Shown here: positions 10,801-24,000 of the stretch, in pieces | Layout: each line of letters starts with the position of its first letter | Position numbering within the stretch: position 1 is the first letter of the stretch | Assembly (NCBI RefSeq): GCF_000150275.1 | Contig: NW_002060947.1 | Location: forward strand, 1,973,740-2,037,739 | From: Trichoplax adhaerens | Lineage: Eukaryota; Placozoa; Uniplacotomia; Trichoplacea; Trichoplacidae | Length of the DNA stretch: 64,000 nucleotides | Reading direction: 5' to 3' | Notes under the pieces: model-generated | What the model saw: only the letters and a program-made list of their open reading frames with translations | What the model was told of the DNA's origin: nothing | The model's database searches: none | Position numbers and translations under genes: made by a program

Positions 10801-13800
10801 ATGTAATCGTAGAATCGGGTTGTAATAACAGTGTAGCCAATTCTTACCAAATCAATTTCTCTAACTTTCATCATTTGACAGGTAACTCGTCAGACTCATC
10901 CCTTAGCGCAAATGGGTCAGATAATGAACCTAAGAAAGTTGCAACCGTTGAAGTCTCGACGACTTCTGTTATACTTGGTGAAAACGAGGCACTTCATTAT
11001 ATCAGTAAATCACATCAATTTAACCAACGAAAGCATCAATCTAATGCTGGCAAAAGCATCAATATTGATAACACACTTGCAGCAGCTATGAAGTCTGTTC
11101 AACTCTCTATTACTGGTATGAGCTGCTCTTCTTGCGTTGCTAACATTGAACGTGAAATTAAGAAAAAGAAAGGTTAAGTCTTGATTCGATTCATCGTGGA
11201 AGTGTTAGCCAGTATATGTATCATAAAATTCATTACACTAATTTCCTGAAAGTTTTCTGACAAATCAATCGTTATATGCATGTAGGTATCATTTCCATAG
11301 CAGTAGCACTCTTAGCTGAAAGGGGCGAAGTTACCTATGACGCAAACGTAACCAATCCTGAAGCTATTGTAAACGACATTACCGAATTGGGCTTTGGAGC
11401 GATAATAATCTCATCAGGAAATAATTCAAATAGAATCGAATTATCGGTAAGAAAGCTGTTGTACTACGACCAACGGGAAAATACGTATGCTATATTGAAT
11501 GGCCCTATTCCGGATATATTTTCAGATTGATAATATTGTTAGTCCCTCTTGCATTGATCATGTTGAGAGCTATTTTCGAGATCGTCCTGGGATTATTTCT
11601 GCAAGCGTATTTTTATCGTCAGCAAATGGTGTTTTTGAATATGATGCTTCTGTTACTGGAGTGAGAGATATCATTCGTGCATTAAATGTAGGTTTCATAC
11701 AAAAATTTTTCAAATTATATCTACTATTTGTAGCATCTTGATAATATTAATAACCCTATTCATTTACTCCTACTTTTATGCTGCCTTGTGATTATAACAG
11801 GAACTTGGTTACCCTGCATTACTTGCTACGAAAAATGATGCCTCAAAACAATTTAATCACCATAACGAAATTAAAAGGCAATGCTACTATTACTAAATTG
11901 TACATCAGTAATTCTTTTAGAGAAATTTATTATCTTTAATTATCTAAATTCGGCTGGCTAGAAAGTTTTCTTTTTAACAATATATATAATTTCTAATTTC
12001 CAGATGGAGGAATACTTTCTTTTTTTCGCTTATATGCTTTATACCGGTCGTTGCAATCTTGGTAACATCCGCTGCCTTGAAAAGTGATAGTAAGCCAATG
12101 ATAATTTTTCCAGGACTATCGCTTAAAAACCTTTTACTTCTTATAGTGGCGACTCCAGTCCAAGTAAGCTCTGTAGCTTGTTTATATAGTTTCCTGTTAC
12201 TGTTGGTGATAAATTTATTGAAGACGATGATAAGATTACAAATCTCTTTCCGACTGACGATCATTTATTTACTTGATTTTGCTCATGACTGGATAGTTAA
12301 TCGGCTGCAAACAATTTTACATCATGTCTTACAAAGCTCTTAAGCACCGTTCAGCAACAATGGATGTTTTAATTGTGATGGCTACGACAATTGCATATTG
12401 CTACTCGGTGTGTAGTTTAATATAACACTTCCGAAGCACAGTTCTGATACTGTCATATTTCTTTATCCCAACACTCTAGATTCTGTAATGCCTCATCTAT
12501 AATTTACTATTTTTCATTCATAGGTTACTGTAATTATCGTTGCTGCGATATTACGACCAGATAGCAGTCCACTCACTTTCTTCGAAACGACACCGATGTT
12601 GGTTACCTTTATATCGCTAGGTCGTTGGCTCGAGCATAGAGCAAAGGTACACATTTACATCTGTTGTGTAAACCAGTATAACATAATAATTCGACGTCAT
12701 GCCTTATACTCTAAGCTTGTAGTGAACTACAATGTAACGGAAAAGGTGATTACTGAGTCTTGTTGGAAGCACTGTACTTTTATGATAGCATTGCTTGCGT
12801 GATGTATATTTAATAAAATAGACAGTAGAGACGACTATGTGAACGCTTATTGTCATGTTAAACTAGTATACATGATATTCTTGTTTTAGTACAATGCTGT
12901 ATATTTTACACCGTACACTCTGATCACTTGTGGCTCGCTTACTTATAATGTTCAAAGAGCACAATTTTACTGTATGCATTGTACGACATAATTTTAGTGA
13001 TCAGTTTTAACGAAAATACTGAATTAATTGTATTCAGCGCAAGACCTCAGAAGCTCTTAGTAAACTACAATCTATGCAACCAACTGATGCAATTTTGGTT
13101 GAACTGGATTTTGATAACCAAGTCATCAAGTGAGTCTGTCTTTCGCATATGTTGGTTCTGAAATGAATTAAGCGTTACTGTAATAAAATGAAATTGTGTT
13201 TTTAATATTTCAAAAATGTTTCCCATTTCTCCACTAATTATAACAACTGAATCATTAAAGAGAAGAGAATATCTCGGTTAACTACATTCATCAAGGTGAT
13301 AATTTAAAAGTACTACCCGGAGCTAGAATCCCAACGGACGGTTATATTTTAGCAGGGTCATCTATGATTGATGAATCTTTAATTACTGGAGAATTCATGT
13401 CCGTATCTAAAAGTAAAGGAGATATGGTTATTGGTGGAACAATCAATGAATCTAGCGTGCTGATAATGAAGGCTTGTAGAGTTGGCGTCGATACAACTCT
13501 TTCTCAGATCGTCCGATTAGTTCAGGATGCTCAAACTTCTAAGGCGAATACTAAAAATGGTTGATTTCGAAATTTCTAACGAATTTAGCTATAATTAAAA
13601 TATTTGAAATTTTTATGCAGGCCCCAGTGCAATTGTTAGCAGATCGAATAGCCGGCTATTTTGTTCCTGGAATCATGTTACTATCTCTAATAACATTAAT
13701 TACTTGGATTTGTATTGGATTTGGGAACGTGGCCATTATAAATCCAGATATTGGCGTAAGTTTAGAATTACGATTATTAGCATCTTAATTCAACTATGTC

Positions 13801-16008
13801 ATTGATTGTAGACCCTGACATTTGTTTATATGATTAAATAATACATTCGATTGCTCACTTTTACGTACTGAATTAGATCAATGAATATAATAAAACAGAA
13901 ATCGTTGTGGAGTTTGCATTCTTATGTTCTATAAGTGTACTTGCGATAGCTTGTCCGTGTGCCCTTGGTCTAGCTACACCTACAGCAGTCATGGTGGGAA
14001 CTGGTGTAGGTGCACAATTAGGGGTGCTTATCAAAGGTGGATTGCCATTGGAGATCGCTCATAAGGTTGGCTTTGAATAAATGAAAATAAACATCGGCTA
14101 TGACAGTACTTACGCATGCGTTTAGACTTTTAAGAGTTTTAATATTATTACTTTTGTTTAGGTTTCTGTAGTAATGTTTGATAAAACAGGTACGTTGACT
14201 CAGGGCAAGCCAAAAGTTAAAGAAGTTTTACTGGCTGATGAATCTTTAGTCGACTTTAACCGATTAGTTGCACTGGCATCAGCTGCTGAAAGCAATAGTG
14301 AGCATCCCTTAGGAACCGCTATTGTACAATATGCAAGACAGGTTTGTAATGACCTAATGAATATTTGCTTTAATTCGATTCAAATATCAATTATCATCAA
14401 TCATGTTATAAATAAGGGGAATGTTTTAATATTTCTATTTACAAAACGATTCATAGAAAATTAATATATCCTATTTGGGAAAGACCAGTCAATTTGAGTC
14501 AGCGACCGGATTTGGCATACGGTGCTCCGTTGCCGAACCAAAAAATGTTAAAGGTACAATAATTTATTTAAAACGCATACCTTCCCTGCCTACATATGAT
14601 ATGGAATACGCATCGTATTAATAATATGTAATGACAGTAATCAATAAAATGCATAAATACTTGAAAAGCAGATCTATATCAGAGCGAGACTTCAAGCAAA
14701 TTACGAGATGTGGTAATTGGTAATAGGCACTGGCTCCATGCACATAACATTAGTCTAGACTCAATTTTTAATGAGAAAGTTTGTTGGCGTGAAAGTAAAG
14801 GAATGAGCGTTGTTTTAGCTGCAGTTGACGGTACGGGATTGGTAGCTTAGCTCCACTTATACTCTGAAGGAGATTAAAAATATTATTTTGAAATTGTCTG
14901 TACAGGTCAATTGGCTGGTGCCTTTGCAATAACTGATACGATAAAGGATGATGCAAAGACGGCAATACGTAGTCTCCGCCAGATGAATATAACTGTAGTT
15001 ATGGTAACTGGAGACAATAAAAGAACAGCTGATGCCATTGCCGAAGAGGTTTTACCAAATAGTAGCTAAAATATATACATAAAAATGATTTTTCGATCGA
15101 TTACTGAACCACTAGTTGATCATTTTGGGTGATATTTGTTAATTACTACTACAAGATCGATATCGACGCAGTTTATGCCAACGTAAAGCCTTCCGATAAG
15201 ATTGCAAAAGTAAAATCATTACAAGATAGAAATAATACGGTCGCCATGGTAGGTGATGGTATCAATGATTCGCCTGCATTAGCTCAAGCGGATGTTGGAA
15301 TTGCCATTGGTAGCGGTACGGATGTAGCCATAGAAGCCGCTGATATTGTTCTAGTTAAGGTTCGATTGCATTTTGTTTATCTGCTTCATTTTAAATTATA
15401 GAAGTTATGAACCAAGCTACTTACTAATGTAACTTTTATGTTGTCTAGGATAATTTGATGGATGTTGTTACTGCAATTGATTTATCCCGAACAACATTGA
15501 AAAGAATAAGGTGGAACTATTTTTTCGCAGTTATTTATAATATCATCTGTATACCGACGGCAGCAGGTGTTTTCAAACCACTTGGATTTGTCATTCATCC
15601 GTGGATGGCTAGTGCCGCTATGGCAGCATCTTCAGTTTCGGTTGTTTTGTCGTCATTGTTACTAAGAAGGTAATACAATTCAGATTAATGCTGTCGTAGA
15701 TACATTAATAATAAGTATTTTATATGATAATCTGTATCAATAAGTTATTGATTACTTCAAAAAAAGATGTTAAAGTCTGCTAGCTTGAGGTAACGATAGT
15801 CATTGATGATGTGGAATCATTTTTCTTAAGGTATAAAAGGCCAGTCGATAGAACAAAGTTCTCTAAAAAATGGGATTCAAGTACTCACTATCGTTACTCG
15901 AAGTTGCTCAAAGCCAGTAATAGAAATGCTACCAACTATGGCAGTGACTTGTCAGATAACGATGATGACCAATCGACAGCACCAACGAAACAATTATTAA
16001 AGGTTTAA
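7881..16008 (+). CDS. ATP7: ATP7-like copper-transporting P1B ATPase, copy 1
   Basis: Twenty-one exons: 7881-8003, 9286-9843, 10499-10745, 10882-11172, 11286-11446, 11526-11687, 11801-11877, 12004-12163, 12297-12407, 12524-12646, 13038-13129, 13261-13543, 13621-13755, 13877-14065, 14162-14341, 14457-14553, 14672-14830, 14906-15048, 15156-15359, 15449-15669, 15831-16008. They join in frame to 1297 residues (human ATP7B 1465). Metal-binding domains with CxxC lie at residues 20/23, 169/172, 245/248 and 391/394; domains 2 and 6 are degenerate. The membrane core has SLITGE, CPC (867-869), DKTG with Asp911, SEHPL (His952), GDGIND (1130-1135), IYN and a MxxSS-like TM8. The protein pumps Cu(I) across the Golgi or plasma membrane using ATP. 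Exons 7 and 12 appear to use GC donors. The tail ends QLLKV, containing a dileucine like the ATP7A endocytic signal. The least certain exon edge is 14672. Confidence 0.93.
9184..9194 (+). repeat. poly-G run in intron 1 of ATP7 copy 1
   Basis: Eleven consecutive G in an otherwise AT-rich intron, about 90 bases before the exon 2 acceptor. Simple homopolymer; length may be unreliable. Confidence 0.8.
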
Positions 16009-18097
16009 AAGTTATTTAAACCTTACTAAAATTTATCACTACAGTTGGTTTTAATAACCAGATATATTTACTATCAAGCATTGCCTTTATATGGAACCGA
16101 TAATATTTTGTTTGGATATATTAATAAGATTAAGAGGGTCAAATGTTAAACTTTGTTTCTTAAATTCATTTAAGATTATACTTACTAAGAATTTAATCTT
16201 TATTTCGATGATTATAAATACATATTGTTCAGTACAAATATTTAATATACCGATATGTAGATACTATGATATTTTAAGACTATATTTTGTAAAGAAATCT
16301 GCTTAAAAATGGCTACATACCATTCTTATTGATTGATGCTCAGCATTGAAATGACAACGATATATTAATCGATAATAAGTATACATTCGTCGAAAGTTCC
16401 TAGTTGCAACACAGGTAGACTCGATCAGTTTCAAGTTATAGATAACTATTTAGAATACAATTCTATTTACGAGAGAATTTACGTTTTATATATTGCATGT
16501 GAAAAATTTATGAAAGACGTTGATGTAAATGCATGCCCGTGTTGTCACGTATAGTTTATCTTCATGTATCATCCCCTCTGTAGAAATTAACCTATAGTTA
16601 TCTTATACCAGCAGTCTCTTGTTGTATGAAAGAGAAATAATAATCCTCTATAAATCAATGTAGTGATATATAAAATATATTTAATGAAGATCCGTCATAT
16701 TATTTCATATAACAGCAATGCCGTTGTGATAACGTATCTTCTCAAAAATACAACAAGAACTACAGTTTCTTGTAAAATTCGCTGTATTACACAAGATTAG
16801 GTTCATCTCATAACTACCAAGGACTATCTAACTGCAATCAGACTAACCTAGCGTACAATTTATTAATGTTTGCATTATTCCATAATGTTAGTCTCAAGCT
16901 TATTTGGGGCTTCACTACAGCAGTGTATATCGAAATGGGCATGTCACCAACTGTACTTGTATGTTGTAGTCATGAATCACTCTAGCAGATAGTACAAAGT
17001 TACTGATTAATTATCACTCTTTCCTTATTATGGCTACTCCACCTAGTGCCAAAGTTAACAAAATGTCGCTATTCCGTATGTAATAATGTTACTGTAAGGG
17101 CAATACAGCTTAACTGCATTAGCTGCCATGATTGTTGACACCTTTTACCCTTGAAATCTTTCTGAAATCTACGACGCCCTAATCGTCGATTACATCATAG
17201 TGGACTGATTTGAATACCATAAATATAATTTATATTCGGTTGTAACAACAGCTATTATAAGCGTTAATACCATTTATCTTGGACTCCATAGCTTGGTAAT
17301 TTATTATTTTTGCTACTGCTAAATATATAGTTCCTAGTATATTTACTTTAATATGTAAATATACACAGAACTCACAAGCATTAATATGTCCATTTCATGA
17401 AAAGACCTATCACAACCGCTATATATCACTTTTATTGACGTTAATAAAACGTCATAAAAATCAGCTAATAAAGATGGGTATAGTATGATCAATAATAAAA
17501 AAGATAGCAATTTCAACCATCTATTTGCCATCAATACGTAGATATGTTGGCAATTTTAAATTTCAAAATGTGTTTTGGATCATCATTGGATACGATTAAC
17601 CCAGATTTTAAGCTACCATAGTCCAGCAAAGTATTTACAAACATATGATTATGCCGTGATAAGGCAGTTTTAATTAATCTCATTAGCATACTATAAAACA
17701 ACCCTGACTTAAACTGAATGACGGCGAATTTTCATTCGATATACTGTAATAATATCGAGAGTTAACAGGCGCATCCCCGTAGTCTATCGTCTACCGTTTA
17801 CCGCGTCCGTCCAAATTAGAATTTATGCATGAAATTATTTTTTCCATTGTGACGAAATCAGCATTAATAAATAAATAAATTGGCCTATAGTATCCTACTG
17901 TTTCTAATTCCCCTATTGCTTAGCTACTGATTCGCCGCAGGCTACATACGACTCAATCCGTATTTTGCTCTCGCCGCTAATTATTTTTTGGCAATCAGGT
18001 CGTGATAACCTTTCATCATCCTCTTATTTTGTTTTTCCTACGCTACCTCTTTTAGTTAATACAGTAGCTGACTATTGGTGTTACATTTAAGCCTAAA
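16009..18097. other. intergenic between ATP7 copies 1 and 2
   Basis: 2.1 kb containing the 3' untranslated region of copy 1 and the promoter of copy 2. No coding exon, RNA gene or clear repeat is visible. There is no good AATAAA just after copy 1; AATAAG near 16120 may serve. Confidence 0.5.
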
Positions 18098-21000
18098 ATG
18101 GATAATACGCAAATAACCCAACATATACTAGTAAGTATCGAAGGAATGACATGTAATTCCTGTATTAGATCTATCCAAGGAAATATTGCCGAAGTCAAAG
18201 GCCTTGAAAGTATTAAGGTATTTATTACAAAGTTAGAAGTAATTGGAATAATTCCGCAAATAAAAACTTTTATGATAAATGAATCAATAATCCTTTCATT
18301 TCGTTAGTTTAAAGCATAAAACTATGTATTTCCGGTAACGTGGATCAAATTCTATCCTATCAACAGCTAGTGTTCGAGTTGTGAATTCAGTTAATAGATG
18401 TATCAGTATCTGTATAACAATTTGATAGAATTCTCGAAAACATCGACAGTAATTTACGTCGAGATTCAATTTATTTTTATACATATCGTTTCTGAGTATG
18501 ATTTTAATGAAGTAGTCCTTTCTAGATCAATCCTAACAGATCTCTTAGTGTTGAGTTCATGTAATTTATAACAGCTTATACAGCATCGTTATAATTTTTA
18601 AGGTTATGTTAATCCATACTTTTTAGCTTAAAGTCCACAATCTGAATATCTTTCTATCATTTCATCACTTCGCGTAATCAATTTCTTAGCAACGATTGAT
18701 TTTTCTATTAAACTCTTCAATTATTACGCTATAGCCAGTTCAATCATCTTTTGAAATGATTTATTAGATATCCTTAACGCAAGAAGAAGGAGATATTGTC
18801 TATTTTCCTCATCTTATCGATCATCATCAAATCATAAATGAAATCCAAGATATGGGTTTTGGTGCTCAACTAAAATCCAATCTATTCAATTTACAGCTCA
18901 ATCTTCAGACATTACCTGCTGATTATGACCAATTAATAAAACATCTAATGGAAGTCTCTGGCATAGGAAACTGTTACATAGATGAGAAGTTAAATGCTCT
19001 TATAGTACGATATAATTACGATTTATTGAACTCTCCCAGTCCCATAATAGACTATTGCAACAAGTTTACTACTATGAAAACCAAAGAAAACGATAACAGC
19101 AATCTATCGAAGCGAAATGATGTAGCAGTATTAAATGTTACCGGAATGACTTGCCATTCATGTGTGCAATCTATCGAAGGAACATTATCCGACGTAAAAG
19201 CGATCCAATTTGTTGGGGTGTCACTAGAAAAGAATCAAGCCGTAGTCCAATATGACGATGAAGAAACAACTGCAAATGATATTGTAGAAAGTATCAAAGA
19301 CGTAGGATTCGATGCTAGTATCTTACAGGTATGTTGTTCATAATACTGTAAAAATGGCTAAGTATCTGTACTAGTTCTGCAAGAGCAAGCTATAGTCCGA
19401 TATAATGATAGGGAAATAATTGCGAGTGATATTGTAGAAAGAATCAAAGACATACCGGTAGTTTACGAATAGAATATCGTATAGTATTCACGATAGTGTA
19501 GAAATTTGAACTAGTTCTACTAGTTACGCAAGAAGATTGCTACTCTTTTACTGTTATACTACGGTCTTGACATTTGAACAATCATGGATTAGTTTACCGC
19601 CGCAGGAAAGTATGACATGTAAAATAGAGATTAGATTTTTATATATTACTTGCTACAATCTTTTTAAATGCTATTTTATAGACTAAAATAACGATGATCA
19701 GTATATTGCTAAGATTCAAGTCAATTTTTTGTAGTATATTAATCTACGTGTATAACGCTAATAGAGAAAAATATTTAGCTTAGGATTCGAGATTTATCGA
19801 TCATGTTTGCTATATAAATACAAGTAGATCTGCCGGTATAGCGCTAGTAGAAAAGTAGTTAACTTAGGATTCAGGATTTATCGATCATATTTTTGCTTAA
19901 ACACAAGTAGAATTTAATATTTCTTATGAAAATTATAGTATCAAAAAAATTGACTAAGATTAAGCCATTTGTAGATTAATTACAGTTTGTTCTACATACT
20001 TAACGATTTTCATTGAGCTATTTTTACCGCAATTACTAAGTTTGTGACTTCATTTTGATCCTTCTATAGTCGGAATCCAAGATGGCTCGCTATATCGCTG
20101 TAGATATCGATGGAATGACTTGCAATTCTTGCGTTAATCACATCCAGAGCTGCGTTCTGGAGCTAGCTGGCATCCATTTTATCCGCGTTTCTTTACCATT
20201 ACACAAAGCTGATATCGTCTTTGATGGTAATATTATAGCTCAACAACAAATTCTAGACATTATCAACGATACAGGATTTGATGCAAGCCTGATGGTAAAT
20301 GCAGCAGTAGCTCAAAATAATGGTAAATAAATCTTCTCACAATTTTCAAGTGATTCTACTTTGTTTACCCTACTTAATTCGTAATATAATTTTAAATTGT
20401 ATGGACTCATATTTATATGAACAATTCTTCACATTATCCTTTAAATAAATAGCATCCAATACCACCAATTCATCTAATTACCTTAATGACAAATCAAACA
20501 ATAAGAATTTAAATAATGTAACTGAGCAAAAAAAAAAACCAGTTGATGAAAGTAAAATCGATGTCAGCAAGAATAATTCAGAAAATTTCCAGGATGACTG
20601 TCATAAAGCTCCTAGAATAGATAAAGATCGAGATAAAGATCAAGTTATTGAATCAAAATCAATCCAGTTATCCATTAAAGGCATGACTTGTTCGTCTTGT
20701 GTCGCAAATATTGAGCGGGAAATGAAAAAAAAACAAGGTAATACTCAAGATGACTAAATTGCCTTATGAGGTATCCTTTTTACATCACCATTTGTAATTT
20801 TTCATCTCATGAATTTTATAGGAATAATTTCCGTTTCCGTGGCTCTGCTAGCGGAACGAGGAGAAATTAAATATAACTCTAACTTAACCAATGGCGAAAA
20901 AATCATAGCTCATATATCAGAATTAGGTTTTGACGCATCGATTCTACGACACATTAATGCCTCTAACCAGGTAGAATTACAGGTAAATGAATTATAAGTA

Positions 21001-24000
21001 GGACCTCTTGGCCATGATTATCATATGTGCATGTATAATATACGAGTATTTATGCAAAAATACTGATTTAGAAAATATTCTGTAACTCATTTATTCGCCG
21101 GATCATAGCAGGTTAAAATGTTAAAAGTAGAATTTGGTTCCAATTTTAGATTGATCATATTATCGGCCAAGAAAGCATTGAAGATATTGAAAGCACATTC
21201 CAAGAGCTTACAGGAGTTACAGTTATATCAATTTCTCTTGAATTTAAAACTGGAATATTTGAATACGATCCTTCCATTACTGGAGTTCGTGACATCATTA
21301 ACCTGCTAAAAGTTAGTTGGATCGGAATTAGATACTTAATTCACGATAGTAAAACTAATAGGCCAGTGAATTAGATCAATCTATTTGAACGTGCAAAAAC
21401 CTAGTTGGATCTAAAGTAGATGCTAAATTTATGATAGTAAAACTAATATGCCAGTAAATTAGATCAGTTTAATTTAAGTTGCTAAAAGCCAGTTGGATCC
21501 ACAGTAGATGCTACATTTATGATAGTTAAAGTAATAGGTCAGTGAATTAGATCAATCTAATTGAATGTGCTAAAAGTCAAATTGGATCTAAAGTAGATGT
21601 TACATTCACGATAGTAAAACTGATAGGCCAGTGATTAGATCCATCTAATTGAAGGTATTAAGAGTCAGTTGGATCTAAAGTGGACGTTATGATCATAATA
21701 TTAAAATTATTAATAGGCCCAGTAATTTGATCATATAATATAATATAACGTGCTAAACGTCGGTTCAATCTAAAGTAAAATACTAAATTCATGATAACAA
21801 AAGTAATAGGAAAGTAATCAATCAGGTCAATCAAATTCTATATTCTGCATTAATATTACTGTTGTATATAAAACAGGATCTCGGTTATCCTTCATCTCTG
21901 GCTATTAAGAATGATGTGTCAAATAAGTTGCAACATGGTAGCGTAATTAAAAAGTAAATCTCAATTACTTAAAGTCGAATAATGTATCGTAAATTAGTTT
22001 AATACTTTGTTCATTAAGCCAGAATTTTAACGTTGTAATGATAGTCTATCATCTCTTAATATCTTTCTATTTCTTTTACAATTTAGGTGGCGAAATACAT
22101 TTTTACTTTCACTCATCTGCTTCCTTCCGGTTGTGACTATCCTGATAGTATGGCCTGCTTTAAAGTACGACAATAAACAAATAATCGTTGCTCGAGGACT
22201 ATCGTTGAAAAATCTTCTTTTTCTTATAGTTTCAACACCTGTTCAAGTTAGTAGAATGAGGAGAATGCTTTCTCTTCTCTTCTATGAAACATTATTCTTG
22301 TAATGTTAGCGCTATATAATAAAACTAAATGATATATTCTTTGGAATTAAAATCTTTTTCTGTAGGTATTTGGCTGTAAACAGTTTTACATCATGGCATA
22401 TAAAGCATTACGGCATGGCTCGGCTACAATGGATGTCCTCATTGCAATGGCAACCACGATTGCTTATTGCTATTCGGTAAAATCAAATGGAAACAAATAT
22501 ATCGCAATTTCCTTGTTTAATTAATACAAAGTTTTCAAACTTTCTCTTGCTATAACTGTTTGAAATAATGAATACTTCTATAAGCCAAAATTTCTTTTCT
22601 CATTAAGGTTACGGTGATTATTATTGCTGCAGCAATAAGACCCAATGAAAGTCCTGTTACGTTTTTTGAAACAACGCCAATGTTGGTGACATTTATATCT
22701 TTAGGCCGCTGGTTAGAGCATCGAGCAAAAGTAATTCGTCATTCACTTATAATCAGTTAATTATAATACAGTTAATCAACATTTCCGGTTATTTTCTATC
22801 CTTCGAGGATAAGACCTATATTCATAATTATAATTATCACGCGCCAATCAACAATTAAAATTCTAGCATCTAATCGCCTTTAAACATTGAGAAAATCGAA
22901 CTTAAATTCAAACATAAATCATCATTTCAATTTTTCTGTTATTGTTTGAATTTGATGAATTTTATTTTATTAATGAATTTTACTGGTAACTCATAGAAAA
23001 AAACCTCCGAAGCACTTAGTAAGCTCCAATCGATGCAGCCTACTGATGCTATCTTGGTCGAATTGGATGACGACAATCAAATTATAAAGTAAATTGTACA
23101 TAATATTTTGTATGAGTTATGAACTCGCTCAGCTAAACCTTATTTATCCTTTCTTTCAATAAAAATAGGGAAGAAATTATTTCTATTGATTATATTCAAG
23201 AAAGAGATATTCTAAAAGTCATACCAGGAGCTAGAATCCCTGTCGACGGTTTCATTGTAACGGGCTCATCGATGATTGATGAATCTCTCATTACAGGAGA
23301 ATTTATGTCTGTTGCTAAAAATCAAGACGATATGGTTATCGGAGGCACGATTAATCAAACCGGTGTGCTAATAATAAAAGCAAGTAAAGTAGGTGCTGAT
23401 ACTACCCTAGCGCAAATAGTGCGATTAGTTGAAGACGCCCAAACATCGAAGGTATAGTAGTTTTAACAATCTCAATGAATTTGAGAACAGAACTAAATTA
23501 AAATGCTGAAGCATAAATTTTCAATTGTAGGCACCAATACAGCTTTTGGCCGATAAAATTGCCGGCTACTTTGTACCTGGCATTATACTAATATCTATCG
23601 TTACCTTCCTTATTTGGGTCTGGATTGGGTATACAAATATCCATGCCATTAAGCCAGATTTTAATGTGAGTCTTAAAGGAATGAAAATACGCCTAGCTAT
23701 TATTTCCGGCGTCAGAGTTGATCGATGCCTACGCTTCATATTGATATAGAAAGTAAAAAACCATGGGAATTTTAGGCGAAATCGAATTAGATGATGTATT
23801 AGTAGAAATTATTAGAGAAAATCTTAACCTAAGGATCATCAAATGAAATTGCTTTCGGTTTATTTTAGGGGTAGAAGTCGTTTGAGATAAAATCTAGCCT
23901 TCAATTTAAAGATTAAATATATGCAGTAGATATTTTGATATAATAGAGTGTGCAGAAGCTTGATCATAAAATCATCGAGAGGAATCTGATTTGATTCCTG

